From NCBI GenBank assembly GCA_037189845.1, contig JBBCIS010000001.1, positions 248,001 through 312,000 of the forward strand: a stretch of DNA of 64,000 nt. Reading direction: 5' to 3'. Position 1 is the first letter of the stretch; each line of letters starts with the position of its first letter. Under the pieces are notes generated by a model that saw only the letters and a list, made by a program, of their open reading frames with translations, was not told the origin of the DNA and did not search any database. Both the position numbers and the translations under genes were made by a program. Positions 33,874 through 43,719 of this stretch are shown piece after piece. The stretch comes from JAMLHH01 sp037189845 (GTDB taxonomy: Bacteria > Bacteroidota > Bacteroidia > Chitinophagales > JADIYW01).

Positions 33874-35364
33874 TTATTGAACAATAACTCTTTCTGTAAC
33901 AGATAACCCTTCGTTCAGAATTCTGACGAGATACATACCTTTCGCCCATCCCTCGGTAGAAATCCGGAGATTTTGAGAGAATGATTTTGAGAGCAATCTT
34001 TGGCCATTGAGCTGATAAATCTCAACGATGTTTTCTGATTGCGGGAAATTACATCTGATATTGAAGTAGTCCTGTGCAGGATTTGGGAAGATCAGTATTT
34101 CCTGAGAAGAGAGTTTTTCAGGAGAAACGTCGGTTGATTTACAAAGACCGGCAAAGTATTCATCCAGAAAAGGAATTCGATTGCTGACCCATTGTTTCAT
34201 CTGATTAAAAAAATGAGGGTAATACGGGATTTCATTCCAGCGTTCAAATTCTTTCTGATATATCTGGTGATCGCTTAAATACTGATAGTTCTTATCCAGA
34301 ATTGAATGCATATTTTCTTCAGTCACAACATCATACCGAAGTCTTTCCCATCGGTTTTGGAGATGTTCTACAAATCCATCTGCGTAACAATCGTTGATGA
34401 GTCTGTCATATAAACCATTCGTTAAAATATTCCGATAGTTGGCATTGAAATTTCCATCCCAGAAAAAGCCAAAGCTGCCATCCAGATCCCAGGGAACGTA
34501 AAAGTATCTTCCTCTTTCGTCTTGTCTTCCGATAAAGATATTTTTACCGGTATTATCGTATAATGCCAATAAATTCAATAAGATATAATAATCAATGAAA
34601 TTGTTGTAATCCAGATAATCTTTGTAATTGAGATAGAATTCATAATTTTCTGATTCAGTAGCAAACCTGATGAACTCATATAGATTATCCCAGTTGATAT
34701 AGTCTTCAGGATATCTCCATTCTATTCCGTCCCAGTTAATATTTTGATTATCATACGGATGAGCCTTTCTGAAAAGAGCTGCGTCGGAGTGGTCAAAAGT
34801 TTTATACAATTCACCTGTGGTGGTATTGATATCCAATTGTTTTCTGTCCACTCTTTCTGTCAGGATGTATACTCCATGGAATTCATCATTTAGATACACT
34901 TGTACGTATTCGGAGCTGATTCCGTTTTTAGCATTACCGGACAGTCCATTGTCAGAATTTATCTGAAGCCAGAGCTCATTTGCAGAAGCTGCGTTTATTC
35001 TCAACGGTTCGTTGTACATAGCTCCCAGATTCCAGTCATCATCGGAACGCATATTCAGTAAAGAAACATCCTGCGTTTGAAGACCTGAAGTGTCTGTCCA
35101 GAATTCCAGCCGGAATGATTTTTTGGGGAAAGTTCTGGAAGTAGCTCCTCTGAGTCTGATGCCGGCAATACTTTCTAATGTAGTATCACCATGTTCTACC
35201 AGCCGGAACTGTGCCGGGATATAATCATCTCCGATCTCTTTGGAAAAAGTATGAATATAGACAGTCGGAAAATCAGAAGCATTGGTATTGTTTACCGCCA
35301 GAAATGAATAAATAAATAAGGTACAGGCTACTTTTATATAGCTTGTTTTATTGAATAATGACAT
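33874..35364 (-). CDS. CotH-like protein with type IX secretion tail
   Basis: This is a secreted protein with a CotH kinase-like domain, related to spore-coat CotH kinases; in Bacteroidota these are exported and their targets are unknown. I use the internal ATG at 35364 (MSLFNKTSYIKVACTLFIYS), which gives a proper signal peptide; the frame extends 11 residues further to 35397. CotH features are RLRGATSRTFPKKSFRLEF, ERVDRKQLD and VPWDLDGSFGFFW. The last about 75 residues form a type IX sorting domain: ILIFPNPAQDYFNI, VEIYQLNGQRLLS and a final VTERVIVQ. The gene is alone on its strand. Confidence 0.88.
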   Translation of the reverse strand: MSLFNKTSYIKVACTLFIYSFLAVNNTNASDFPTVYIHTFSKEIGDDYIPAQFRLVEHGDTTLESIAGIRLRGATSRTFPKKSFRLEFWTDTSGLQTQDVSLLNMRSDDDWNLGAMYNEPLRINAASANELWLQINSDNGLSGNAKNGISSEYVQVYLNDEFHGVYILTERVDRKQLDINTTTGELYKTFDHSDAALFRKAHPYDNQNINWDGIEWRYPEDYINWDNLYEFIRFATESENYEFYLNYKDYLDYNNFIDYYILLNLLALYDNTGKNIFIGRQDERGRYFYVPWDLDGSFGFFWDGNFNANYRNILTNGLYDRLINDCYADGFVEHLQNRWERLRYDVVTEENMHSILDKNYQYLSDHQIYQKEFERWNEIPYYPHFFNQMKQWVSNRIPFLDEYFAGLCKSTDVSPEKLSSQEILIFPNPAQDYFNIRCNFPQSENIVEIYQLNGQRLLSKSFSQNLRISTEGWAKGMYLVRILNEGLSVTERVIVQ

Positions 35365-35487
35365 GGATCCGAATGTTCCGGGTAATTGTTTTCCCAATAC
35401 AAATATAAGCTTGTTTAAATAGAAAAATTCACAAAATGTCCATAATAGAAACCTTAGAAGTAGCTCCTTTGTAGGTTGAATGAGTTG

Positions 35488-37077
35488 CTAAAGCTGTATC
35501 GTATGAAGAATATTTATTTCATCCAGAAAGTATGTATCATGAGAAATAACTAATAACATTCCTTTATAAGACCGGATAGCATGGGTGAGGATTTCAATAT
35601 TCTGAATATCCAGATTATTGGTCGGTTCGTCCAGTATCATCAGGTCGGGAGATAATTGTTGCAGGTTCAGGCAGCAAAGCAGTAACCTCATCTTTTCTCC
35701 TCCACTCAGCTGATGACAGGGTTTCTCCCAGCTCTCTTTGGGGAAAAGAAATCTGTTGAGCCTGATTTTTACTTCATATTCCTGAAGGTGAGAAGAATTG
35801 AATTTCTGTGCCTGTTCAAATATATTCAGATCCGGTTGCAACAAAGAATATTCCTGATCAATGTACAAAGTCCTGCATGCAGCTTTCTGAATCTTTCCGC
35901 AAACAGGAGAGAGGTCACCTAAGATGATCCGTATAAGCGTAGTTTTTCCGGAGCCGTTTTTACCCTTCAAAGCGATCCGGTCGCCGCTCATAATTTCTAA
36001 AGACAGATTTTTCTTCCAGAGTAAATCTGAATCCGGGTAAGAATAATTAAAATTTTCCCCGCAGAATAAAACTTTACCCTGATGAATATATGGCGCTTCA
36101 AAGCCTATTTTCATCTTGTCTATATCAGGTAGGCTGGTACGCAGGTCTTGCAATTTTTGCGTAAGATGTCCGATTTTCTCCTGATGAACATCTTTTAATT
36201 TTTGAGTACTGTTTTCAGCTCTGTTTCTAAGCGTATTCATCATGATTCTGGAAGTTCCTGCCTTTTCCTGCTTCCTCTTGCCGCGCGCATCCAGCTTTTG
36301 TTGTCTTTCAGCAGTTTCTCTTTCCTTCTCTTTTGCTTTTTTGACAGCTTTTTCCTGATGAATAATATCTTCCTGTAATGTCAGCTGAGCGCGCTTTTTT
36401 TGCTCAACATAGAAATCGTAGTTGCCGCCATAGAGTATCATCCCATTGGGTGTCAATTCATAAGTGATGTCTAACAGATTGAGCAGTTTTCGGTCATGGC
36501 TTACAACAATAAGCGTAGCCGTCGTGGAGGTAATCCAGTTATACAGCAGCTGCCTGCTATCAGCATCCAGATGATTGCTCGGTTCATCCATTAAAACGAT
36601 GGACGGTTGATGGATGAGAATTCCAGCCAGGAAAATCTTTGTTTTTTGCCCTCCGCTCAATGAAGATAAGCTCTGGTCGAAAGAAATATCCTCCAGATTC
36701 CAGTATGACAAAGCCTGCCGGCATCTTTCTTTAATTGTCCAGTCATCATCTAAAATCTGTAAATTTTCATCAGAAACATCACCTTCGAGAATCCGGTAAA
36801 AAGCATGAAGCTTCTCATCCACTCTCAATGCCTGAGCTACAGTCAGATGATTGTATTGACCAAAGATCTGAGGGATATAATAGGGTTGCGTATCGATAGA
36901 TATCTGACCTGATGCAGGAGAGAGCTGTTGAGCAATAATTTTCAACAAAGTAGATTTCCCGGAACCGTTGTTGCCTATCAGAGCTACTTTTTGATGTGCA
37001 GAGATGTTGAATGAAATTTGCTCAAACAACACATCTTTATTCGTATGTAAATATGAAATGTTTTGTAGAATCAGCAT
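35488..37077 (-). CDS. ABC-F family ATPase
   Basis: This protein has two ATP-binding cassettes and no membrane segments, as in ABC-F proteins that act on the ribosome (translation factors or antibiotic-protection proteins). From ATG 37077 (MLILQNISYLHTNKDVLFE) it has 529 residues; the frame extends 18 residues upstream without family similarity. Cassette 1 carries GNNGSGKST, LSGGQKTKIFLAG and LMDEPSNHLD. A Lys/Arg/Gln-rich linker follows. Cassette 2 carries GKNGSGKTT, LSGGEKMRLLL and ILDEPTNNLD. Both sites look active. Whether it protects against an antibiotic cannot be read from the sequence. Confidence 0.9.
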   Translation of the reverse strand: MLILQNISYLHTNKDVLFEQISFNISAHQKVALIGNNGSGKSTLLKIIAQQLSPASGQISIDTQPYYIPQIFGQYNHLTVAQALRVDEKLHAFYRILEGDVSDENLQILDDDWTIKERCRQALSYWNLEDISFDQSLSSLSGGQKTKIFLAGILIHQPSIVLMDEPSNHLDADSRQLLYNWITSTTATLIVVSHDRKLLNLLDITYELTPNGMILYGGNYDFYVEQKKRAQLTLQEDIIHQEKAVKKAKEKERETAERQQKLDARGKRKQEKAGTSRIMMNTLRNRAENSTQKLKDVHQEKIGHLTQKLQDLRTSLPDIDKMKIGFEAPYIHQGKVLFCGENFNYSYPDSDLLWKKNLSLEIMSGDRIALKGKNGSGKTTLIRIILGDLSPVCGKIQKAACRTLYIDQEYSLLQPDLNIFEQAQKFNSSHLQEYEVKIRLNRFLFPKESWEKPCHQLSGGEKMRLLLCCLNLQQLSPDLMILDEPTNNLDIQNIEILTHAIRSYKGMLLVISHDTYFLDEINILHTIQL

Positions 37078-37131
37078 GTTAACCTTTAAAATTCGTTCAT
37101 CAATTTGTACACTGCGGGAGCAGGTATACAA

Positions 37132-37552
37132 GAAATTTTTCGAATAAAAAGATAATTCTACATGTCAGTATGAGTTCGTTAACGATGCAAAGTTAGTACA
37201 GGAAGTTGAAATGTCAAAACCAGTCTTGCCCTACCCGATTCTTACATATAGTCTATTGCATATTTGTTTATGGCTTCGAGATAGTTCAATAAGCTCACTA
37301 CAACCCTCAGCCATCGTATTGCGTTAGCAAAATCGTCTCCCGAGCCATTGCATTTTTCGGGATTCCGCTTTGCTTCAAATCAAAAATTGTAATTACATTT
37401 TTTGCCGGACTTGTTCAATTGCCTATTGCTCATTTAACAATTATCACTGCGTTCACATATCTGTAAATTTTAAATCATAATTTCTTATTGCTACAGTTTG
37501 CCTATCGCTCATTTGCTCATTGCTTATTTTTCACTCATTCATTCATTCTTTG
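37132..37552. other. Intergenic region with word-like repeats
   Basis: No gene is supported between the ABC-F and aspS genes. The right part contains recurring words such as GCCTATTGCTCATTT, GCCTATCGCTCATTTGCTCA and CATTCATTCATTC, a low-complexity style also seen at 24870-24900. It probably carries promoters for both divergent genes. Confidence 0.5.
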
Positions 37553-37560
37553 TATCTTCG
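37553..37560 (+). promoter_or_regulatory. Probable aspS -7 box
   Basis: TATCTTCG matches TAnnTTTG with one change (T to C). It lies 30 bp before the aspS ATG. No clear -33 was seen. Confidence 0.4.
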
Positions 37561-37590
37561 CACTCTGTTAAATAAGAATATAGTTTTTAT

Positions 37591-39336
37591 ATGTATAGAA
37601 CCCATAATTGTGGAGAGTTGAACATCGCCAATACAGGCCTTGAAGTGACATTGAGCGGTTGGGTACAACGCACGCGTGATTTTGGCGGCTTGACCTTCGT
37701 TGATTTGAGAGACAGATACGGAATCACTCAGATTGTTTTCAATATGAATACCAATGCAGATCTCTGCACACAGGCAAGAAATCTCAGCCGTGAAGATGTG
37801 ATTCAGGTAAAAGGTAAAGTAGTAGAACGTTCCAACAAAAACCCAAATATTCCAACAGGAGAGATTGAAATCATTTCTGAATCTTTGACTGTACTTTCCA
37901 AATCAAAAACGCCTCCGTTTACTATTGAAAACGATACAGATGGCGGCGACGAGCTGAGAATGCAGTATCGCTACTTGGATCTCAGAAGAGAAGAAGTCAG
38001 AGAAAAGCTTATCACCAGAAGCAAGATCGGTTCTATTGTTCGCAACTATTTGAATGATAATGGATTTTTAGATATAGAAACTCCTTTCCTGATCAAAAGT
38101 ACACCGGAAGGAGCAAGAGATTTCATCGTGCCTTCCCGTGTCAATCCTGGTCAGTTTTATGCGCTTCCTCAGTCTCCGCAGACCTTCAAGCAGCTGTTGA
38201 TGGTGTCAGGATTTGACCGTTATTATCAAATTGTGCGTTGCTTCAGAGACGAAGATTTGAGAGCTGACCGTCAACCGGAATTCACTCAGATAGACTGTGA
38301 AATGTCTTTCGTAGAGCAGGAAGATATCCTGAATATGTTTGAAGGACTGATTAAAAAAGTCTTCAAAGAAGTGAAAGGAATTGACCTTGCTGATTTTCCA
38401 CGTATGACTTACGATCAGGCAATGAAACTCTACGGTTCTGACAAGCCGGACACTCGTTTTGATATGACATTCAACGAGATGAATGATCTTGTACAAGGTA
38501 AAAGCTTCAAAATCTTTGATGATGCAGAACTTGTACTTGCTATCAATGCAGAAGGTGCCGCCGGATATACACGTAAGCAAGTAGATGAACTTACTGAGTG
38601 GGTAAAACGTCCTCAAATAGGTGCAACAGGTTTGATTTATGCCCGTTACAACGAAGATGGTTCGATAAAATCATCTGTCGATAAATTCTTCAGCGAAGAC
38701 GACCTCAAAGTATGGGCGGAGCGTTGCGGTGCAAAACCAGGTGATATGATGTTATTGCTTTGTGGCAAAACCGATAAAGTCCGCAAACAGATGAATGAGC
38801 TTCGTCTGGAGATGGGCAACAGGTTAGGTTTGCGCAAAGCCGGGGAATTTAAATGCCTTTGGGTGTTGGATTTTCCTCTTCTGGAGTGGGATGAAGAGAG
38901 CGGCCGCTGGTTTGCTATGCACCATCCGTTTACTTCTCCTAAAAAAGAAGATATTTCTAAATTGTATTCCGACCCGGGTGCAGTGCGTGCAGATGCTTAT
39001 GACCTTGCTATCAATGGTGTGGAAGTAGGCGGAGGTTCCATCCGTATCTTCGACAAAGAGCTGCAGGCACAGATGTTTGAACGTCTTGGATTTACCAAAG
39101 AAGAAGCCCAGGCTCAGTTTGGTTTCCTGATGAATGCATTTGAGTATGGTGCACCTCCGCATGGTGGTCTGGCATTTGGTTTTGACAGATTGTGTGCTGT
39201 GCTGGGTAACAGTGATTCGATCCGTGACTATATCGCTTTCCCTAAGAATAACAGTGGTCGTGATGTCATGCTGGACAGTCCGTCAGCAGTGAATCCTGCA
39301 CAGCTGAAAGAGCTTTCTATCGACGTGAAAATATAA
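37591..39336 (+). CDS. aspS: Aspartyl-tRNA synthetase
   Basis: AspS charges tRNA-Asp. The 581-residue bacterial-type class II enzyme starts MYRTHNCGELNIANTG. The OB-fold anticodon domain has SGWVQRTRDFGGLTFVDLRD. Class II motif 1 region is ETPFLIKSTPEGARDF, motif 2 is FRDEDLRADRQPEFTQID, and a GAD insertion domain follows. Motif 3 is GLAFGFDRLCAVL near residues 528-540. It is followed by a strong terminator. It is a single-gene unit. Confidence 0.97.
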   Translation: MYRTHNCGELNIANTGLEVTLSGWVQRTRDFGGLTFVDLRDRYGITQIVFNMNTNADLCTQARNLSREDVIQVKGKVVERSNKNPNIPTGEIEIISESLTVLSKSKTPPFTIENDTDGGDELRMQYRYLDLRREEVREKLITRSKIGSIVRNYLNDNGFLDIETPFLIKSTPEGARDFIVPSRVNPGQFYALPQSPQTFKQLLMVSGFDRYYQIVRCFRDEDLRADRQPEFTQIDCEMSFVEQEDILNMFEGLIKKVFKEVKGIDLADFPRMTYDQAMKLYGSDKPDTRFDMTFNEMNDLVQGKSFKIFDDAELVLAINAEGAAGYTRKQVDELTEWVKRPQIGATGLIYARYNEDGSIKSSVDKFFSEDDLKVWAERCGAKPGDMMLLLCGKTDKVRKQMNELRLEMGNRLGLRKAGEFKCLWVLDFPLLEWDEESGRWFAMHHPFTSPKKEDISKLYSDPGAVRADAYDLAINGVEVGGGSIRIFDKELQAQMFERLGFTKEEAQAQFGFLMNAFEYGAPPHGGLAFGFDRLCAVLGNSDSIRDYIAFPKNNSGRDVMLDSPSAVNPAQLKELSIDVKI

Positions 39337-39388
39337 GTATAAAATAAATTGCTAACGTAATAGTGATTAGCAAAAATTATATAGTTAG

Positions 39389-39417
39389 GGGATTGGGTGT
39401 AGACCCAGTCCCTTTTT
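39389..39417 (+). terminator. aspS terminator
   Basis: GGGATTGGGT (39389-39398) pairs with ACCCAGTCCC (39403-39412), with one G-U pair and a GTAG loop, followed by five T. Confidence 0.8.
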
Positions 39418-39481
39418 AGTCCCCATCAGTCTCAATCCACCCTGACGGACACAGTACTCAATACCCACTACCGAATACTAT

Positions 39482-39600
39482 TCCGGGCATGTCCCTCATC
39501 TTCCACTCTGTTTCAGATTCGGGTCGGGCTGTCGTTGCGTCTTCCCTCCATTGCATTACGGGTAATACTTCTCTCCATCCCTCATGCAATAGGGCTTTGT
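39482..39600 (-). repeat. Dispersed structured intergenic element, copy 4
   Basis: On the minus strand: GCATGAGGGATGGAGAGAAG, an imperfect hairpin around TTACCCGTAATG, then CAATGGAGGGAAGACGCAAC and GACAGCCCGACCC. It shares with copy 5 the core GGAT(A/G)GA...GTA(A/G)TGnAATGGAG(C/G)GAAG, with spacing differences. Confidence 0.5.
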
Positions 39601-39632
39601 GGAGATGTGTTTAATGCATCTGGTGTTTATTT

Positions 39633-40469
39633 TCAACTCTCATTTAATAGAATTTTTGTCCATTGTTTTTCTTTACTCTTTAAGTCAGTTTTTTTTAACC
39701 CTCTTAGAAAAGGAAGTTTTTGATATTCAGAATGACACATGTAGTACGATAATAATAAAGGTCTAATCGGAATCATTTCTCTACCAATTCTTTTACACTC
39801 GTTGTATAATCTTTTTCTATTCCTTTTGCCTGAGGTGTAATTCTTCTTGACATCTGCAGCTGCAATTAAATCACTAGGCGGCAAATCTTCTAGTCTAGCT
39901 GCTTCAGACCATAATAAATCGAGTAAAATTAAACACCTTCTTTTTACTCCCTCATGATATGTAAGCCAATCTTGAACTTCTTTTCTTATAGCCAAATGGG
40001 TATAAGAAAGCTTTCCTTCTACATGATGATAGTTTTCTCTGACATGAGTGTTGTCTAATAAAATCTTAAGAGGTCTGCTATGTCTTAATAATTCGGTACC
40101 AAACAAAGGGTAGACATCTTGTATGTTTAATTGTCCTTGTAATACTTTTAAACTTACGTCGCTAAAATAAGAAAAAAATGATTTCGCAGAATCCAATGCC
40201 CAAATGGTAGGGGAATCAATACGATACTTCAGCTGTTTTTGTCTAATTTTTCCTATTTCAATAGCTTCTAATATTTGATAATACTCGTCAATTGACCTTC
40301 CTAAATAAACTAAAATTCCCAAGTCATTTTTCTTTGAATAAAGATGTTTTCTAAATTCCTCTAATAATAATATTTGAGATTGACGTTTCTGGTAAAATAA
40401 AACTAAACATTGGAAAACACCTACCAAGACTAAGCTTATACTGGTAATTATCGTAATAGTGCTATTCAT
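39633..40469 (-). CDS. Membrane-anchored protein of unknown function
   Basis: This 278-residue protein has an N-terminal membrane helix (IITSISLVLVGVFQCLVLFY) and a cytoplasmic-looking, helical, basic remainder. I do not recognise the domain. The distribution of charged helices resembles small DUF4760-like anchored proteins, but no signature is decisive. The C-terminal part is very basic (KKNYTSGKRNRKRLYNECKR). Base composition is more AT-rich than the flanking aspS, and the gene is isolated, so it may be acquired. Confidence 0.6.
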   Translation of the reverse strand: MNSTITIITSISLVLVGVFQCLVLFYQKRQSQILLLEEFRKHLYSKKNDLGILVYLGRSIDEYYQILEAIEIGKIRQKQLKYRIDSPTIWALDSAKSFFSYFSDVSLKVLQGQLNIQDVYPLFGTELLRHSRPLKILLDNTHVRENYHHVEGKLSYTHLAIRKEVQDWLTYHEGVKRRCLILLDLLWSEAARLEDLPPSDLIAAADVKKNYTSGKRNRKRLYNECKRIGREMIPIRPLLLSYYMCHSEYQKLPFLRGLKKTDLKSKEKQWTKILLNES

Positions 40470-41052
40470 AAATATTTTTTGTAAAAAACATAAGTAGGAT
40501 TAATTGGCAATCTTCAACTTTAGAATACTATTATTCTTTACTATGAGAATGTTATTAGCTGATTTTAAGGTTATTTAGTTGTGTAACCTATCTACTTATT
40601 ATATGGTGTTTTTATAGACTTTAGTAAATGAATATGTAAAATAAAGTTAAAATTTATATTCTCAAACATAAAATAAGACAATTACTATTTGTAAACAGTG
40701 TTTTAAGTCTATATGTATTTATAGTCATTTTACATGTGATTAAATTTTTTTCTGTGTCTTTAATACAAGCAGTAATGCTATGGATATTCAAACTGAGAAA
40801 AATGAAGTCATGATGCTCTTTTATCAAAAGAATGCTGTTAAACTATAGATTATTGTTCTTTGGTGATTCCAATCAAATCAACAGGAAAACCACAAAGCTC
40901 GCACTAGCCACTAAGACTCAACTTTAAACAAATTGAACTTTAAACTCTAAACAAAACCTCTCTTGACAATTTTTAACACCTTATAAACCATAACTTTTCA
41001 AGCTCTGCAATCTGAAATGCCTATTTTAGTAAAATTCTATTTTGCATAACAC
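40470..41052. other. AT-rich intergenic region without recognised gene
   Basis: This is about 580 bp of very AT-rich sequence between divergent genes. It contains a short word-like tract (ACTTTAAACAAATTGAACTT, then TAAACTCTAAAC) near 40920. No open frame with coding character and no hairpin terminator was seen. Confidence 0.5.
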
Positions 41053-43572
41053 ATGAAATATCTGTCGTTTCTTTTTGTATTGATTTTCATCCTTTCAGGA
41101 AAAACTCCCGCAACAGCTCAGGCACCTTACCAAAAATCTTCAGCTGAAATTTATCAGGATTTACTGAGACTAAATACTTTAGGAACAGTCCTGTATGTCG
41201 CAGCTCATCCTGACGATGAAAATACAAGACTGCTTTCCTGGCTGGTAGGAGAAAAGAAATTCCGTACAGCGTATGTTTCATTGACTCGCGGTGATGGTGG
41301 TCAGAATCTGATAGGAAAGGAGCTGGGCGCATTGCTGGGAGCTATCCGTACTCAGGAACTTTTAGCAGCCAGAAAAACAGATGGAGCAGAACAATATTTT
41401 ACCAGAGCGTATGATTTCGGATTTTCCAAAAATCCTGAAGAAACACTGCAAAAATGGAATGAAGACAGCATCCTGAAAGATCTGGTCGTGCTCATCAGAA
41501 AAATAAAACCGGATGTCATCATTTGCAGATTCCCGCATACGGGCGAGGGCGGCCACGGACATCATACAGCTTCTGCTATCTTGGGAAGAAAAGCATTTGA
41601 GCTGGCAGCAGATCCTGCATATCAGGTGACTGATAACCTGCCTGCGTGGAAGGCAAAAAGACTTTTTTGGAATACATTTATTTTCTCCAGTGGTGCTAAT
41701 ACTACATCCGAAGACCAGCTGAAAGCTGATGTAGGAACATTTAATCCTGTACTCGGTGTCAGCTATGGCGAAATAGCATCCAGAAGCAGGAGCCAGCATA
41801 AATCCCAGGGTTTTGGCTCAGCATCTACCAGAGGAAGCAATAAGGAATACTTCGTACAGTGGAACGGAGATGTCGTCAAAGAAGACCTTTTTGAAGGATT
41901 GAATGCTTCGTGGAGCAGAATTCCTGGTACTAAAGAAATCCAAGCTCTCATTGATAAAGCCATAGCCGGATATAAAATAACACAGCCCGATGCCATTCTG
42001 CCGGAATTGTTGGAAATCAAGCAGAAAATATATCTTTTACAACGTACCCGTGAGTCTAATCCTGAAAAAGAAACATGGTTGAAATACAAGCTGATTCAGG
42101 TAGAAAATCTGATTGCTCAGAGTGCCGGAATCTGGGCAGTCGCCACGGTAAATACGAATGAACTAACACCCGGAGATAGTCTCGAAATAAAAACAGAATG
42201 GATACATCGTTCTTCTCTTCCTGTGAAGTTGGAAGCTATTGCTATCGGTCAGCAGAACATTACCGGAGATACCATTACTGCTCGCAATGAATTAGTGAGT
42301 TTTACAAAAAATATCGTAATCGCTGAAGATATACCTTATACAGCACCTTATTGGTTGGAAAAACCCATTCAGCATGACCTTTTTCATCCTGCAAAAGATA
42401 TCAACGGAAATGCAGCCTACTTTAACAATCATCAAATCGTAAAAGTCAGATATAGCATCAATGGACAAAGAATTGAAACCGATTTACCCCTGAATTACAG
42501 GTACGTGGACCCGGTCAAAGGTGAAATCTTTCAGCCTGTTTCCATACTTCCGGCGGTGACGATGCAATGGTCAGCACCTTTTTCCATACATCCCAATGGT
42601 GTGAAAAATCAAATCACTTTAAAAGTGACAGCTCACACAGATATTCAGAAAGGAAAATTGCTACTGGATATTCCTGCTCATTGGAAAACTACTGTTTCAG
42701 ATACAGAAATCAATGCGCTCAAAAAAGGTCAATCTCAGGAATTTATATTAGATATTTCTACGGATGCAGGTTTGAACACCAAAGATACGCTCCATGCAGC
42801 TGTGGAAGTTGATGGAAGAAAATATCGTTTGCAGCTGTACAATATTGATTATGAGCATATCCCGAGACAAACAATTTTAACAGCATCTCAACTACCTCTG
42901 ACCTCTTTTTCTGTAAAAACCACTGCGAAAAAGATAGGTTATATTGAAGGGGCAGGAGATATGGTGGCACAATCTCTGACTCAGTTAGGCTACGAAATCA
43001 TTTATATCACAGAGAATAATTTTTCTCAAATCAACTGGAACGAATTGGATGCTGTTGTGACGGGTATCCGGGCGTACAATACGCACAAGTGGCTGAATAC
43101 TGCTTACGATTATATCATGAAATATGTAGAAAACGGAGGCAATCTGGTCGTACAGTACAATACCAATAACCGAATTGGTCCGTTGGTGGCGAAACTTTTT
43201 CCTTATGAAATGGAAATCACCCGTGACAGGGTGACTGTGGAAGAAGCTCTTGTTACATTTACGGATAAAAATGCTGTCGTCTTACAAGCTCCTAATCTGA
43301 TCACTGATGAAGATTTCTCAGGTTGGATTCAGGAAAGAGGAATCTATTTCGCCGGAAAGAAATCGGCCGAGTGGAAAGGTCTCTTAGCCATGAACGACCC
43401 AAATGAACCTGTATCAGAAGGCAGTCTGTTGATTGCTCCATATGGTAAAGGAAATCTGATTTATTCCGGGCTGGCATTCTTCAGGCAATTGCCGGCAGGA
43501 GTCCCGGGAGCATACAGATTATTTGTCAATCTACTGGAAGCTCCGCCCCACGAAGCATCCTGCAAAAAATAA
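41053..43572 (+). CDS. PIG-L/LmbE-family deacetylase with long C-terminal extension
   Basis: This 839-residue exported protein (signal peptide ending near TPATAQ) has an N-terminal PIG-L domain, a zinc-dependent N-acetylglucosamine-type deacetylase. Zinc ligands are visible in AAHPDDE (His52, Asp54, Asp55) and HGHH (residues 168-171). TRGDGGQNLIGKELG and GAIRTQELLAAR are typical. The remaining about 560 residues hold beta-sandwich-like regions and a glutamine-amidotransferase-like fold near the end (GIRAYNTHKWL, YVENGGNLVVQYNT), seen in large Bacteroidota members. Its substrate is probably an amino-sugar conjugate outside the cytoplasm. It is followed by a tiny membrane gene and a symporter, likely one operon. 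Confidence 0.88.
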   Translation: MKYLSFLFVLIFILSGKTPATAQAPYQKSSAEIYQDLLRLNTLGTVLYVAAHPDDENTRLLSWLVGEKKFRTAYVSLTRGDGGQNLIGKELGALLGAIRTQELLAARKTDGAEQYFTRAYDFGFSKNPEETLQKWNEDSILKDLVVLIRKIKPDVIICRFPHTGEGGHGHHTASAILGRKAFELAADPAYQVTDNLPAWKAKRLFWNTFIFSSGANTTSEDQLKADVGTFNPVLGVSYGEIASRSRSQHKSQGFGSASTRGSNKEYFVQWNGDVVKEDLFEGLNASWSRIPGTKEIQALIDKAIAGYKITQPDAILPELLEIKQKIYLLQRTRESNPEKETWLKYKLIQVENLIAQSAGIWAVATVNTNELTPGDSLEIKTEWIHRSSLPVKLEAIAIGQQNITGDTITARNELVSFTKNIVIAEDIPYTAPYWLEKPIQHDLFHPAKDINGNAAYFNNHQIVKVRYSINGQRIETDLPLNYRYVDPVKGEIFQPVSILPAVTMQWSAPFSIHPNGVKNQITLKVTAHTDIQKGKLLLDIPAHWKTTVSDTEINALKKGQSQEFILDISTDAGLNTKDTLHAAVEVDGRKYRLQLYNIDYEHIPRQTILTASQLPLTSFSVKTTAKKIGYIEGAGDMVAQSLTQLGYEIIYITENNFSQINWNELDAVVTGIRAYNTHKWLNTAYDYIMKYVENGGNLVVQYNTNNRIGPLVAKLFPYEMEITRDRVTVEEALVTFTDKNAVVLQAPNLITDEDFSGWIQERGIYFAGKKSAEWKGLLAMNDPNEPVSEGSLLIAPYGKGNLIYSGLAFFRQLPAGVPGAYRLFVNLLEAPPHEASCKK

Positions 43573-43575
43573 AAT

Positions 43576-43719
43576 ATGAATCAGGAAGGAGAAGAAGTTA
43601 AAAACAGGGAAGTAGTTCCCGTTTTCGGGTCATGGAATGGCTGGTACATTTTGAGCGTAGTCATGCTCATTGTTCAGATAATATTCTTTTACCTGTTAAC
43701 GGCCGGATACAATGAGTAA
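43576..43719 (+). CDS. 47-residue membrane protein preceding a symporter
   Basis: This is a short frame with start MNQEGEEVKNREVVPVFGSW and one membrane helix (WYILSVVMLIVQIIFFYLLT). It begins 3 bp after the PIG-L stop and its end overlaps the symporter start by 8 bp. Similar tiny one-helix proteins with a conserved W-N-x-W-Y start occur next to sodium:solute symporters in Bacteroidota. A role as a small accessory subunit is inference. Confidence 0.7.
   Translation: MNQEGEEVKNREVVPVFGSWNGWYILSVVMLIVQIIFFYLLTAGYNE

Noticed and set aside
42567..42812. Alternate-frame ORF inside the PIG-L gene
   Set aside because: It lies entirely within a conserved coding gene and has no start signals.
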